Positions 1 through 13,489 of a stretch of DNA of 64,000 bases are shown here, one piece after another. Made by a program: the position numbers and the translations under genes. Below the pieces are notes generated by a model. That model was not told the origin of the DNA, searched no databases, and saw only the letters and a list, made by a program, of their open reading frames with translations. The DNA comes from Procambarus clarkii (lineage: Eukaryota; Arthropoda; Malacostraca; Decapoda; Cambaridae): contig NC_091198.1 in assembly GCF_040958095.1 (NCBI RefSeq), positions 35,713,945 through 35,777,944 of the forward strand. The letters are read 5' to 3'. Each line of letters starts with the position of its first letter. The stretch's first letter is position 1.

Positions 1-1607
1 TCATCTCCCACACAGGACCAGCTAGGGGGGGGGGGTGGTGCCTCCCCCACGCTCAGCTCCCACACAGGACCAGCTAGGGGGGGGTGGTGCCTCCCCCACG
101 CTCAGCTCCCACACAGGACCAGCTAGGGGGGGGTGGTGCCTCCCCCACGCTCAGCCCCCACACAGGACCAGCTAGGGGGGGGGGTGGTGCCTCCCCCACG
201 CTCAGCTCCCACACAGGACCAGCTAGGGGGGGGGGGTGGTGCCTCCCCCACGCTCAGCTCCCACACAGGACCAGCTAGGGGGGGGGGTGCCTCCCCCACG
301 CTCAGCTCCCACACAGGACCAGCTAGGGGGGGGGGGTGCCTCCCCCACGCTCAGCTCCCACACAGGACCTGCTAGGGGGGGGGGTGCCTCCCCCACGCTC
401 AGCTCCCACACAGGACCAGCTAGGGGGGGGCGTGCCTCCCCCACGCTCAGCTCCCACACAGGACCAGCTAGGGGGGGGGGTGGTGCCTCCCCCACGCTCA
501 GCTCCCACACAGGACCAGCTAGGGGGGGGGGGGGTGCCTCCCCCACGCTCAGCTCCCACACAGGACCAGCTAGGGGGGGGGTGCCTCCCCCACGCTCAGC
601 TCCCACACAGGACCAGCTAGGGGGGGGGGTGCCTCCCCCACGCTCAGCTCCCACACAGGACCAGCTAGGGGGGGGTGGTACCTCCCCCACGCTCAGCTCC
701 CACACAGGACCAGCTAGGGGGGGGGGGGCCTCCCCCACGCTCAGCTCCCACACAGGACCAGCTAGGGGGGGGGGTGCCTCCCCCACGCTCAGCTCCCACA
801 CAGGACCAGCTAGGGGGGGGGGTGCCTCCCCCACGCTCAGCTCCCACACAGGACCAGCTAGGGGGGGGGGTGGTACCTCCCCCACGCTCAGCTCCCACAC
901 AGGACCAGCTAGGGGGGGGTTGCCTCCCCCACGCTCAACCCCCACACAGGACCAGCTAGGGGGGGGGGGTGCCTCCCACACGCTCAGCTCCCACACAGGA
1001 CCAGCTAGGGGGGGGTGGTACCTCCCCCACGCTCAGCTCCCACACAGGTCCAGATAGGGGGGGTGGTGCCTCCCCCACGCTCAGCTCCCACACAGGACCA
1101 GCTAGGGGGGGCCTCCTCCACGCTCAGCTCCCACACAGGACCAGCTAGGGGGGGGTGCCTCCCCCACGCTCAGCTCCCACACAGGACCAGCTAGGGGAGG
1201 TGGTGCCTCCCACACGCTCAGCTCCCACACAGGACCAGCTAGGGGGGGGGGGTACCTCCCCCACGCTCAGCTCCCACACAGGACCAGCTAGGGGGGGGGT
1301 GGTGCCTCCCCCACGCTCAGCTCCCACACAGGACCAGCTAGGGGGGGGCCTCCCCCACGCTCAGCTCCCACACAGGACCAGCTAGGGGGGGGTGCCTCCC
1401 CCACGCTCAGCTCCCACACAGGACCAGCTAGGGGGGGGGGGCTGGTGCCTCCCCCACGCTCAGCTCCCACACAGGACCAGCTAGGGGGGGGGGGGTGCCT
1501 CCCCCACGCTCAGCTCCCACACAGGACCAGCTAGGGGGGTGGTGGTGCCTCCCCCACGCTCAGCTCCCACACAGGACCAGCTAGGGGGGGGGTGCCTCCC
1601 ATACTCC
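1..1607. repeat. GC-rich minisatellite, ~50-bp unit with poly-G tract
   Basis: About 32 tandem copies of a unit reading roughly CTCAGCTCCCACACAGGACC, then AGCTA, a run of 6 to 12 G, TG(GTG) and CCTCCCCCACG. Unit length varies (about 47-54 bp) mainly through the G run and an optional GTG. The array runs off the left edge. Several one-base variants (CTCAGCCCCC, GGACCTGC, CCTCCTCCAC) mark single units. Open frames on both strands arise because the unit lacks stops in most phases. I do not regard them as coding. Confidence 0.97.
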
Positions 1608-1630
1608 TGTGCTTGCAACAGTCACTTGTT

Positions 1631-1855
1631 GCACACATGTGAGCCGCCCTTGCAGGAGCCGGAACTGTCAGGTGTGCACACATGTGAGCCGCCCTTGCAG
1701 GAGCCAGCACTGTCAGGTGTGCACACACGTGAGCCGCCCTTGCAGGAGCCAGAACTGTCAGGTGTGCACACATGTGAGCCGCCCTTGCAGGAGCCAGAAC
1801 TGTCAGGTGTGCACACATGTGAGCCGCCCTTGCAGGAGCCAGAACTGTCAGGTGT
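1631..1855. repeat. 45-bp minisatellite, 5 copies
   Basis: Five near-identical 45-bp units beginning GCACACATGTGAGCCGCCCT and ending with GAACTGTCAGGTGT. The period is a multiple of three, so frames stay open. A one-base change (ACATGT to ACACGT) marks the third unit. The array follows the poly-G array after about 25 bp of unrelated sequence. Confidence 0.95.
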
Positions 1856-1868
1856 GCACCAGTTGCCT

Positions 1869-2541
1869 AGAGCAGCAGACCTCACATCCCCAGCTAGAGC
1901 AGCAGACCTCACATCCCCAGCTACAGCAGCAGACCTCACATCCCCAGCTACAGCAGCAGACCTCACATCCCCAGCTACAGCAGCAGACCTCACATCCCCA
2001 GCTAGAGCAGCAGACCTCACATCCCCAGCTAGAGCAGCAGACCTCACATCCCCAGCTACAGCAGCAGACCTCACATCCCCAGCTAGAGCAGCAGACCTCA
2101 CATCCCCAGCTAGAGCAGCAGACCTCACATCCCCAGCTAGAGCAGCAGACCTCACATCCCCAGCTAGAGCAGCAGACCTCACATCCCCAGCTAGAGCAGC
2201 AGACCTCACATCCCCAGCTAGAGCGGCAGACCTCACATCCCCAGCTAGAGCAGCTGACCTCACATCCCCAGCTAGAGCAGCAGACCTCACATCCCCAGCT
2301 AGAGCAGCAGACCTCACATCCCCAGCTAGAGCAGCAGACCTCACATCCCCAGCTACAGCAGCAGACCTCACATCCCCAGCTACAGCAGCAGACCTCACAT
2401 CCCCAGCTAGAGCAGCACACCTCACATCCCCAGCTAGAGCAGCAGACCTTACATCCCCAGCTAGAGCAGCAGACCTCACATCCCCAGCTAGAGCAGCAGA
2501 CCTCACATCCCCAGCTAGAGCAGCAGACCTCACATCCCCAG
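1869..2541. repeat. 27-bp minisatellite, ~25 copies
   Basis: About 25 copies of a 27-bp unit, AGAGCAGCAGACCTCACATC followed by CCCAGCT. The main variant swaps CTAGAG for CTACAG; single units have AGCGGCAG, CAGCTGAC, CAGCACAC or CCTTACATC. The period is nine codons, which explains open frames in five of six phases. No start context, splice sites or non-repeat coding sequence supports a protein. Confidence 0.96.
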
Positions 2542-2837
2542 TATTGTCTGGGGAGTTGCGAGGTACGCGCACGATGCTCGTACGTGCACCACGTACTTAG
2601 GCAGCGCGAGGGAGCAGGACGTGCCAAGGACAGGAAGTTACACCATGCAGGTAGTCAGCAGCCGGCGGACGTGACTAACCTCCTCCTACACGTCACCTCA
2701 CACACCACAGTCTCTGCCACACAACTTGACAACACAGCCTCACTCACTCAAGTATATTGTTAACTTCTTCCCACACTCCCCGCCTTACCCTTGTCATCTT
2801 CATAAGTTAATTATTAATTTTGTCATGTGGGGCGAGT
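2542..2837. other. Unique spacer between arrays
   Basis: About 300 bp of non-repetitive sequence. The first half is GC-rich (GAGGTACGCGCACGATGCTC), then it becomes AT-rich towards the next array. I recognise no gene, transposon end or RNA. Confidence 0.6.
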
Positions 2838-5230
2838 TTATTGGGCAGCGCCACTCATCCTGTGAGTGGTCACACTGCCATAGTGACAGTATTGGTCAGC
2901 GCCACTCATCCTGTGAGTGGACACACCGCCATAGTGACAGTATTGGTCACCGCCACTCATCCTGTGAGTGGACACACCGCCATAGTGACAGTATTGGTCA
3001 GCGTCACTCATCCTGTGAGTGGACACACCGCCATAGTGACAGTATTGGGCAGCGCCACTCATCCTGTGAGTGGACACACCGCCATAGTGACAGTATTGGG
3101 CAGCGTCACTCATCCTGTGAGTGGACACACCGCCATAGTGACAGTATTGGTCAGCGTCACTCATCCTGTGAGTGGACACACCGCCATAGTGACAGTTTTG
3201 GGCAGCGCCACTCATCCTGTGAGTGGACACACCACCATAGTGACAGTATTGGTCAGCGTCACTCATCCTGTGAGTGGACACACCGCCATAGTGACAGTAT
3301 TGGGCAGCACCACTCATCCTGTGAGTGGACACACCGCCATAGTGACAGTATTGGGCAGCGCCACTCATCCTGTGAGTGGACACACCGCCATAGTGACAGT
3401 ATTGGGCAGCGTCACTCATCCTGTGAGTGGACACACCACCATAGTGACAGTATTGGGCAGCACCTCTCATCCTGTGAGTGGACACACCGCCATAGTAACA
3501 GTATTGGGCAGCACCACTCATCCTGTGAGTGGACACACCGCCATAGTGACAGTATTGGGCAGCACCACTCATCCTGTGAGTGGACACACCACCATAGTGA
3601 CAGTACTGGGCAGCGCCACTCATCCTGTGAGTGGACACACCGCCATAGTGACAGTACTGGGCAGCGCCACTCATCCTGTGAGTGGACACACCGCCATAGT
3701 GACAGTATTGGGCAGCACCACTCATCCTGTGAGTGGTCACACCGCCATAGTGACAGTATTGGCCAGCGCCACTCATCCTGTGAATGGACACACCGCCATA
3801 GTGACAGTATTGGGCAGCGCCACTCATCCTGTGAGTGGACACACCGCCATAGTGACAGTATTGGGCAGCGTCACTCATCCTGTGAGTGGACACACCGCCA
3901 TAGTGACAGTATTGGTCAGCGTCACTCATCCTGTGAGTGGACACACCGCCATAGTGACAGTTTTGGGCAGCGCCACTCATCCTGTGAGTGGACACACCAC
4001 CATAGTGACAGTATTGGTCAGCGTCACTCATCCTGTGAGTGGACACACCGCCATAGTGACAGTATTGGGCAGCACCACTCATCCTGTGAGTGGACACACC
4101 GCCATAGTGACAGTATTGGGCAGCGCCACTCATCCTGTGAGTGGACACACCGCCATAGTGACAGTATTGGGCAGCGTCACTCATCCTGTGAGTGGACACA
4201 CCACCATAGTGACAGTATTGGGCAGCACCACTCATCCTGTGAGTGGACACACCGCCATAGTGACAGTATTGGGCAGCGCCACTCATCCTGTGAGTGGACA
4301 CACCGCTATAGTGACAGTATTGGGCAGCGTCACTCATCCTGTGAGTGGACACACCACCATAGTGACAGTATTGGGCAGCACCACTCATCCTGTGAGTGGA
4401 CACACCGCCATAGTAACAGTATTGGGCAGCACCACTCATCCTGTGAGTGGGCACACCGCCATAGTGACAGTATTGGGCAGCACCACTCATCCTGTGAGTG
4501 GACACACCACCATAGTGACAGTACTGGGCAGCGCCACTCATCCTGTGAGTGGACACACCGCCATAGTGACAGTACTGGGCAGCGCCACTCATCCTGTGAG
4601 TGGACACACCGCCATAGTGACAGTATTGGGCAGCACCACTCATCCTGTGAGTGGACACACCGCCATAGTGACAGTATTGGCCAGCGCCACTCATCCTGTG
4701 AATGGACACACCACCATAGTGACAGTATTGGGCAGCACCACTCATCCTGTGAGTGGACACACCGCCATAGTGACAGTATTGGGTAGCGCCACTCATCCTG
4801 TGAGTGAACACACCGCCATAGTGACAGTATTGGGCAGCGCCACTCATCCTGTGAGTGGACACACCGCCATAGTGACAGTATTGGGCAGCGCCACTCATCC
4901 TGTGAGTAGACATTCCGCCATAGTGACAGAACTGGGCAGCGCCACTCATCCTGTGAGTGGACACACCGCTATAGTGACAGTATTGGGCAGCGCCACTCAT
5001 CCTGTGAGTGGACACACCGCCATAGTGACAGTATTGGGCAGCGCCACTCATCCTGTGAGTAGACATACCGCCATAGTGACAGTACTGGGCAGCGCCACTC
5101 ATCCTGTGAGTGGACACACCGCCATAGTGACAGTATTGGGCAGCGCCACTCATCCTGTGAGTGGACACACCGCCACAGTGACAGTATTGGGCAGCGCCAC
5201 TCATCCTGTGAGAGGACACACCGCCATAGT
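2838..5230. repeat. 51-bp minisatellite, 47 copies, with block duplication
   Basis: Forty-seven copies of a 51-bp unit (ATTGGGCAGCGCCACTCATC, CTGTGAGTGGACACACCGCC, ATAGTGACAGT). The period is 17 codons, so three overlapping frames of 680-840 codons stay open although nothing suggests translation. Unit variants (GCGTC, GCACC, CACCACC, AGTTTTGGG, ATAGTAACAG, GGCCAGC with TGAATGG) recur in the same order: units 5-12 match units 20-27, and units 13-19 match units 31-37. The last unit is cut by a T-run that is the poly(A) end of the neighbouring minus-strand LINE. Confidence 0.96.
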
Positions 5231-5239
5231 TTTTTTTTT

Positions 5240-5760
5240 TATTATTATTTTCTACCAGAGACGTGGCCACACATTTACAATGCTAACCAGCATATATACA
5301 TTTTCTTCTGCCCTCCATGGACAGGGTTAGAGAAGTGTTAAACATATAGTTCAAGGGTTTATTGAACACTCAACCACAGAAGGTGATTCGGTGCTTTTAA
5401 AATGCTAAGCTAACCTACATACGTAAATACATAGATACACAGATTTACGTATGCCCTACATAAAGTGTTTGATATGTCTTTTACATAGTGTCATTAATGT
5501 CCATTCACAAAGGTGAAATGTAATTCTGATCAGCTTCCATATATACTTTATACCCATACATATACATACACACACATATACATACATATATACACACACA
5601 TGCATTCACCTACATTTGTCTCATTTACTCTGACAGGGTGAGATAGCTGATAAAGAAACTAGTGTGCAATTAAGCACTTAATCACTGAAGGTGATGAAGG
5701 TGCTTTTACAAGCTCAGGTTATATAGTTACATCATATATATACATTGTATAATTGATATA
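5240..5760 (-). other. LINE 3' UTR with an internally duplicated module and CA/TA microsatellite
   Basis: Non-coding 3' part of the LINE. Two diverged modules resemble each other: one near 5320-5440 (AACACTCAACCACAGAAGGT then GATTCGGTGCTTTT) and one near 5625-5725 (GCACTTAATCACTGAAGGTG then ATGAAGGTGCTTTT). Between them is a (TACA/CACA)n stretch near 5556-5602. No gene is seen. Confidence 0.6.
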
Positions 5761-6976
5761 TTACATGGTCAATTTTGGATACAAGTCCAATATATCATCA
5801 AGTGTTCCAGTACTCATATAGTAATTACAGAGTTCAGCATACCTTAGCCCAGGAAGACGAAAGTCAGTCAGTAAGGGACATTCTACAATATAATGTTCAA
5901 ACGAGTGCATGTTTTCTCTTTCACAAAGTTGACACATTGTGTACTCGACATTTGGGTTTTGAGAAAGCTGCCAGATACCTCTATATCCCAGGCGTATTCT
6001 GGCCACTATAACATCACATTGCCGGGTTCTTGTTCTATTAGTCCCATATGTGAATGTCTCCTCACGATATCTATCATAATATTTAATGCTACAACTTTCA
6101 GGTCTTTGTGAATTTGTTAGGTCGGTGAGATCTTCATTAGATATTTGTTTAAGTATTCCCTTTGTCACTGCTAATGAAACACCCATATCAATTTCTACCA
6201 CTGGTTTTCTGCAGGCTGTCTTAGCAAGCATATCAACAGTGTCATGCCTTAAGATGCCAACATGTGATGGTATCCATAGGTATTTAATCTCAAATCTGTT
6301 TTCTTTAGCAGCTAAAACATTCATTCGAATATCACTGACTATTTTCTGGGTGTCACTACTATGTGCGTTCAATGCCAGGAGTGCACTCTGCGAGTCACAG
6401 TATATAAGTCCACTGCCTTTGTCTTTTAAAAATTCAGTGGCAAGGTATATGCCTGCAAGTTCGGTTTGAGTTGTACTTGCCCAGTCATTGACGCGCTTCA
6501 TTGCTGTATGTACGAGAGAAGATTGTTCAAATATGTTACATGAGCCGTCGGTATAGCACTGATACACATCGTTACCCATACTCTGAGTACTTTCAGTGAT
6601 GCTTTTCAGTGTTAACTGTTTTAATAATGTAGAGTGCACACTATCTTTCTTGGGCGCATTTACAAAATCAACTGATAGATCCCAGTAATTGGCTGATTAA
6701 TCACTAGTTGAGTTGGGTACATATTTAATATTTTGATGGAGTTGGCTACCTTGTAGAACCAATATACATAATCAGATTTCGTTCTTCTTCTATAGACCTC
6801 AGGTGAGTGCATCATATTAGAAAGTTTAGCTTGAAACTTCATGTGTTGTCTAGATCTACTCAATGCCTTCACGCCGAAAACTGTGCTAATAGACAAAATT
6901 CTCTCACTTATGGTAGGTAATTTTAACTCTGCTCTCATATTAACTATTCTCGTGGACTTTGGAGCCCCAAGGATGA
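5761..6976 (-). pseudogene. LINE RNase H domain and C-terminal zinc-finger region (broken)
   Basis: C-terminal half of the LINE polyprotein. The 292-codon frame at 5761-6639 shows an RNase H fold: YTDGS (first Asp), TELAGI (Glu), CDSQSALLAL (Asp) and WIPSHVGI (late His), followed by CQLCERENMHSFEHYIVEC, a CCHC-like cluster common after LINE RNase H domains. The linker between RT and RNase H is in another frame at 6660-6938 and contains LGAPKSTR and LRAELKLPTI-type motifs. The two frames meet at a one-base frameshift around 6680-6700. The upper end stops at the BEL insertion (6976). RNase H would remove template RNA during target-primed reverse transcription. Confidence 0.85.
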
Positions 6977-8001
6977 TGTGGGAACCGACCTGTGAGATTT
7001 ATATATATTTAATTTATATGAATTTATATAGAATTTATATTTACGTTAATTTATATATTTCGATAGCAATTTGTATGATGATTAGTGGACTGTATTTCTG
7101 CAATAATCTCACAAATCGATCCACTACACATTAGGGGGGGAGGTTTATATTGAATTTATAAATATGCAGTCAATCAAACTACAGTATTAAACTACATATA
7201 TTGTTAAACATTGAAGAGGTTCCTTATCTTATTTGTACAGCAGCCCTTAGTCCACCAGATATAACTAGGATGTAGACACCAAATTGCTTCCATCACCCTG
7301 GTAACTGATACACAAAGCATGCTTCCTCTTCTTCACCTGTCAAAAGGGCGCTAGCTATGAAGCCAGAATCCTAATATATGACAGTTATATCAGAGAAAAC
7401 ACTGTACAATGAACCATAAAGACCAAGGCTTAATTACCTTTTGTATGAGGCGATTTCGCATTCTAACCGGCTCGCCCTTATCTACCTAACATTTAACTGG
7501 CCAGAAATGATTAGATAAATGGGTTTCGGCAGAACACTTTCCTTGTATTTGTTGACAGCGTGTTGATGATGGTACACCTTTGGTTTCCATAACACTTCGT
7601 CCAAGAGAAATTAACAGGAGCCGAATTTGCTCCCGTGCACCTCTGGTCTGAGAACAATAACATCAATGGCTGACCACTCCCTCCTCACTACGCTACTGGC
7701 CTACATTGTCCAGATATCAGAAAGTGATAGAAGGGTCAGATTTACTCTATTTTAATATTGATAATTAAGTTAATTTATATGAGATGTTTTTATGATGGTA
7801 AAGTCCAAAGACTAATGTATTTAAGAATAATTCCCAGCAGAATAGCTGGTGAATTTATAATAGTATGTGGCAATGATATCCCGTTTTCTATAGACGGAAA
7901 ATTCCACTACAAGTTACATTTTCTATGGTAACTTGTGTATACAATGGCAGCAATATTATCTGCCTGTATGATATTATTAATTGGTGTCAGATTTTCCGAC
8001 A
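6977..8001 (-). repeat. BEL/Pao 3' LTR (left copy)
   Basis: About 1,025 bp and nearly identical to 11139-12161. On the coding (minus) strand it starts TGTCGGAAAATC and ends GGTTCCCACA. Because the element reads on the minus strand, this is the 3' LTR. It holds an AT-rich end, a G-run near 7134, and no coding capacity beyond short shadows. Confidence 0.9.
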
Positions 8002-8172
8002 TAATTCCCCGGGGGCTGCTCACGGGTCGAAGTCTAATTTAGAACTGACGAACACCGATACTCCTCCTTCGAATTATTAGATTTATTTGATGTTAGTAGT
8101 TAGTAATCACACATTTGTGCGTCTGTTCGTACAGGACAGATGTCCTGTACTCGAGTTGCAGGGGTAAGAAGT

Positions 8173-8630
8173 CTAATGCGATTTCATTTCCCTGTTAACT
8201 CTTGAGAGGCTAAAATTCAAGCCTAAATACATATTATTTAACCCAGAAGACTGAATGTGATCAAGTACTACAGTCAAGTATGATTCAGGGACTGCAGTGA
8301 GATCAGTGACATTAAATATAACTTGAAGCTTGTTCAGGTAACTGGTCACTGATATATAAACACTGAGGCCCATGGAATTCATCTTGATTAAATAATAAAT
8401 GTATTAAAATTAGTCATCAGATTAATTTGGGTTTAATTTAGTTAATTGATTCAGAGGATTGAATAGCCCATCATTAAAGTAAAGAATGGTTCTGAGAATG
8501 CAGTGGGATCAGTGACATTGGTCGCAGTGACTTGTAGCTGTTTAGGCTACTGTTCACTGATTTGCCACTGAGGCCTCTTGAACTCCTCTTCAGCTTTAAA
8601 TGATGATATTAACATCAACCTCTGTTACTA
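8173..8630. repeat. Diverged tandem duplication inside the BEL element
   Basis: Two segments of about 200 bp (near 8185-8400 and 8435-8610) align in order, sharing TGCAGTGAGATCAGTGACAT, GTTCAGGTAACTGGTCACTG and ACTGAGGCCC with substitutions. They lie where the polymerase domains of a complete BEL element would be. No conserved protein is visible. The 69-codon minus-strand frame here looks incidental. Confidence 0.6.
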
Positions 8631-8697
8631 TAGTCAGCTGTAATCTCCTTAGTATAATGCTACTGGAGAAATATAATCAGCTGACAAATTTAGATTT

Positions 8698-10129
8698 CTA
8701 CTGGTATTGTTTATCTGCAGCCATAGGTCTCCTCAGGCTTGATACTGGGCCTGAGAGTAATTTACCTCCTGCAGAATTTAACATGGTTACGCCCTGATAT
8801 TCAGTAGGGCTACCAATGAATCGATGGCAATAGTCTGTCCCTACAAGGAGACCGAAGTCGGTGAGGTGATCAGACTTAATATTATCTGCCAATTTTATTC
8901 CTCTATTTCTCAGGAATTTGGCTGTTGCTCTCAGACCTTGAACTTGTAGGTCTACTGGTATTTTGTCCACCACAATGGCTTGTACTCGACAGACGTACCT
9001 GCCTAAACGTACTGATGGTTGTACCACCTGGTAGACTTGAGGTCCTGCATCTGTTACAAACTCTGAGATATTGAATGACATCTGGGCTACAGGCCTTAAT
9101 TGTAATTCATCTGCCAACTTTTTAGTGACATGTTCTCTGGGACCCTTGGTCAAACAACCCACGGGTATGGACCTTGGCCCTTTTATTCAGGATGGTAATT
9201 TTGGCAGTAGGCAAAGTCGTATTACCTTTAGACTTTGCCGATTGGACACTCTTCGTTTGTTGCACCTTGCAGTACTGTACTGTGGTGGGAATGCTATCTT
9301 CCACCTTGGGTCTTGAATACGTTAATTTCGTATGTTTGCACAGTGCTGCATGGTGCCTACCTCTTCTACACCTGTTGCAGATGTTGAATTGGGTATCACA
9401 ATAGTCTATGTTGTGTGACTTGGGACACCTTGAACATCTCCCTAATTCCTGGAGTCGCTCAATGCGAGTGTCTCTGGTTGGATAATTAGCACAACAGTAT
9501 GTTGAATGCTTTTTTTTGCAGAACATACATGTCCCCCAGCCTACTGCACGTTTGGAAGTTACAGGTTTGGGTGAGCTAGTAACAGTAGGCTTGGAGGATT
9601 CTGCTGCATTGTCAGATTTTCTGCAACTAGATGTGAGAGTACTTGGCTGATGTTTATTTGGGGTAGTTGTTTTACCCTTTAATTGACTATTATTTTCTAT
9701 TTCTGAAGGCTCGCATGAGGCTTTAACTTCCTCATTTGCTCGTCGTTTGTTTATGATGGAACGCAAACCTTCAGTGATGTCCTGTACTGTCAGGATGGTG
9801 TTATGTTGATGTGTGTATAATTCATCTAGTATATCGCTGGGCAATTTTTGTTGAAGGACTACTTTGGTCATCCATTCATTAGTAGTTATATCAGCCTTAA
9901 GACTGAATGTTCTTAGTAGTGACTCAAACTCCATGCTGAAGGATTGTAATGAGTCAGCAGTCTGATCAGGTTGAGGTAAGTCCAGCAATTGTAGTACAAG
10001 ATGTATGACAGTTTTCTCGTTGCCAGCATTATTCATATTGCCTAGTTGATAAAGCCTTGTGGGACTTGTATTGGGGCTGCTCATAATACTGAACAAGGAC
10101 TGATGGTAGCCTTGGGTAAAATTCTGCAC
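8698..10129 (-). pseudogene. BEL/Pao gag and aspartic protease, frameshifted
   Basis: The first part (9122-10129, 335 codons) is a gag-like protein ending in three zinc knuckles: CMFCKKKHSTYC, CSRCPKSHNIDYC and CNRCRRGRHHAALC. It continues into the protease with GLFDQGSQRTC, where the Asp is the expected catalytic residue. The frame then stops. The rest of the protease-like domain (LADELQL, GLLVGTDYCHRF, GGKLLSGPV) is in another frame at 8698-9162, so an indel lies near 9125-9140. Coding ends at 8698 with no RT. Gag would package RNA and the protease would mature the particle. The knuckles plus DQGSQ are typical of BEL/Pao (peptidase A17). Confidence 0.85.
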
Positions 10130-10183
10130 TCACTAGGCTCTAATCCTACCTCTACTAGAGGTTAGCACTTAAAATTAATACAC

Positions 10184-11138
<955 letters not shown>

Positions 11139-12161
11139 TTTGGGTACGACCTGTGAGATTTATATATATTTAATTTATATGAATTTATATAGAATTTATA
11201 TTTACGTTAATTTATATATTTCGATAGCAATTTGTTTGATGATAAGTGGACTGTATTTCTGCAATAATCTCACAAATCGATCCACTACACATTAGAGGGG
11301 GGGGGGTATATTGAATTTATATATATGCAGCCAATCAAACTACAGTATTAAACTACATATATTGTTAAACATTGAAGAGGTTCCTTATCTTATTTGTACA
11401 GCAGGCCTTAGTCCACCAGATATAACTAGGATGTAGACACCAAATTGCTTCCATCACCCTGGTAACTGATACACAAAGCATGCTTCCTCTTCTTCACCTG
11501 TCAAAAGGGCGCTAGCTATGAAGCCAGAATCCTAATATATGACAGTTATATCAGAGAAAACACTGTACAATGAACCATAAAGACCAAGGCTTAATTACCT
11601 TTTATATGAGGCGATTTCGCATTCTAACCGGTTCGCCCTTATCTACCTAACATTTAACTGGCCAGAAATGATTAGATAAACGGGTTTCGGCAGAACACTT
11701 TCCTTGTATTTGTTGACAGCGTGTTGATGATGGTACACCTTTGGTTTCCATAACACTTCGTCCAAGAGAAATTAACAGGAGCCGAATTTGTTCCCGTGCG
11801 CCTCTGGTCTGAGAACAATAACAACAATGGCTGACCACTCCCTCCTCACTACGCTACTGGCCAACATTGTCCAGATATCAGAAAGTGATAGAAGGGTCAC
11901 ATTTACTCTATTTTAATATTGATAATTAAGTTAATTTATATGAGATGTTTTTATGATGGTAAAGTCCAAAGACTAATGTATTTAAGAATAATTCCCAGCA
12001 GAATAGCTGGTGAATTTATAATAGTATGTGCAATGATATACCGTTTTCTATAGACGGAAAATTCCACTACAAGTTACATTTTCTATGGTAACTTGTGTAC
12101 ACAATGGCAGCAATATTATCTGCCTGTATGATATTATTAATTGGTTTCGGATTTTCCGACA
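11139..12161 (-). repeat. BEL/Pao 5' LTR (right copy)
   Basis: About 1,023 bp matching 6977-8001. Its inner end reads TTTGGGTACGACC where the other copy has TGTGGGAACCGACC, so the inner terminal TG has mutated. The outer end (CA at 12160-12161) is followed by the duplicated GATGA. Confidence 0.88.
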
Positions 12162-13485
12162 GATGAGACGCATAGCTTCATTTTGCAAGGTTTCAAGAGA
12201 TTTCAGCTCTTTGTCAGTATACAGTGTGAGATGTAGGGCATTGCAGTCAATCACAGAGCGTATAAATGATACATAAAACATTCTAGCAAGTCTCACGTTA
12301 AGTCCATAATTGACACCAACAAGGACCCGCAAGGGCTTTAATCTCTCCCAAAGTCTCCTCTTGAGAGAAGAAAGGTACCCAGGGTCGTTAATGGGGACAC
12401 CAAGGTATCTGTAAGACTCGCAGTTCTCAAGTGCTCGCCTATCTATATGATAATTGGCTGGTGGACTACCACATGGAATGAGGGCACGAGTTTTCTGTAC
12501 AGAGATAAGGAGGCCACATTCCTCAGCTCTAGTAGCAAAAGCGTCGAGCAGAACTTGCATTCTAGGCTCGGTGGCAGCCTGTAAACATATATCATCAGCA
12601 TAACAAATGACAGTGTCTTCATTATTAGTTGGAAGATCTTTAATAAGTTTATGCATCAGAACGTTGAACAACATGGGACTGAGGACTCCTCCTTGTGGAG
12701 TTCCCAGTTCAAAGTGTTTGCTCTCTGTGCTTTTAACACCATTAAACAAAACATATGCTGTTCGATTAGACAAATAGCCCTTGATCCATTTCAGTAATTT
12801 TCATTGTATTCCCAGCTCGGCAAGCTGTTCCAGTATGATTTCTCTGTTTGCTGTATCAAAAGCTGCTGCTAGGTCGATGAAGACTGTTTGAGGGGAAGCT
12901 TCAATATGTGCGAAGTACTCAGCAAAACAGTGTTGTGTACTGAGCCCAGGCATCAATCCAAACAGTTGAGGTGACAGGTGCCCCTGTATACGATACATGA
13001 GTCTGTTAAGAACAATACGTTCAAGCACTTTCCAAACATACGATGTTAAAGATATGGGTCTATAATTATCTGAGTGTGGTTTGGGGATGGGAACAATGAC
13101 ACTCTTTGTCCAAGCATCAGGTAATACTCCTTCACGTAAACTCATTCTGTACAACACTAATAGTGGAATACCTGGTACGTGTGAGACTAATCTCAGTAGA
13201 CTGTAAGTAATACCGTCCTCTCCAGGAGCAGTTGATTTTCCCATCTTTAGTGCATGATTTAATTCCCATTCAGTTTCATCATTAAGGTCCGACACATCGA
13301 TAGCTGTACAGGCAAGATTGATGGTTCGTTGTCTGTTGGGGCGTGTGTCATCAAGTTTGTGCTGTATGTTAATTGGGAGTGAGTCGTAGCTCGAAGTTAG
13401 TGCCCATTGATCAAGGAGGATGTTTGCTTGTTCTAGTGGGCTGTGGTGCAGCGGTTTGGTTGGGCTGCTTCTAGAGATTTATTAT
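12162..13485 (-). pseudogene. LINE reverse transcriptase domain (nonsense-broken)
   Basis: RT half of the split LINE. Reading on the minus strand it shows KSTAPGEDGITY, PIPKPHSDNYRPISLTS, FIDLAAAFDTANRE (motif A, first catalytic Asp), GTPQGGVLSPMLFN (motif B) and VICYADDICLQ (YADD active site, around 12590-12600). It then runs to the insertion point in MRLI. A TGA at about 12799-12801 interrupts the same reading frame, and coding resumes directly, so it is a simple nonsense change. The frame extends upstream of its first Met to about 13470, so the Met is not a real start. The endonuclease domain is absent. Confidence 0.88.
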
Positions 13486-13489
13486 TTTG

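Noticed and set aside
1539..2763. Proline/glutamine/alanine-rich frames of 300-380 codons
   Set aside because: They cross unrelated arrays (45- and 27-bp units) and exist in several phases on both strands. No sign of a protein.
2726..5330. Open frames of 686, 836 and 810 codons in the 51-bp array
   Set aside because: All arise because the 51-bp period is a multiple of three and stop-free. Three overlapping frames on both strands are open equally, with no splice or start context.
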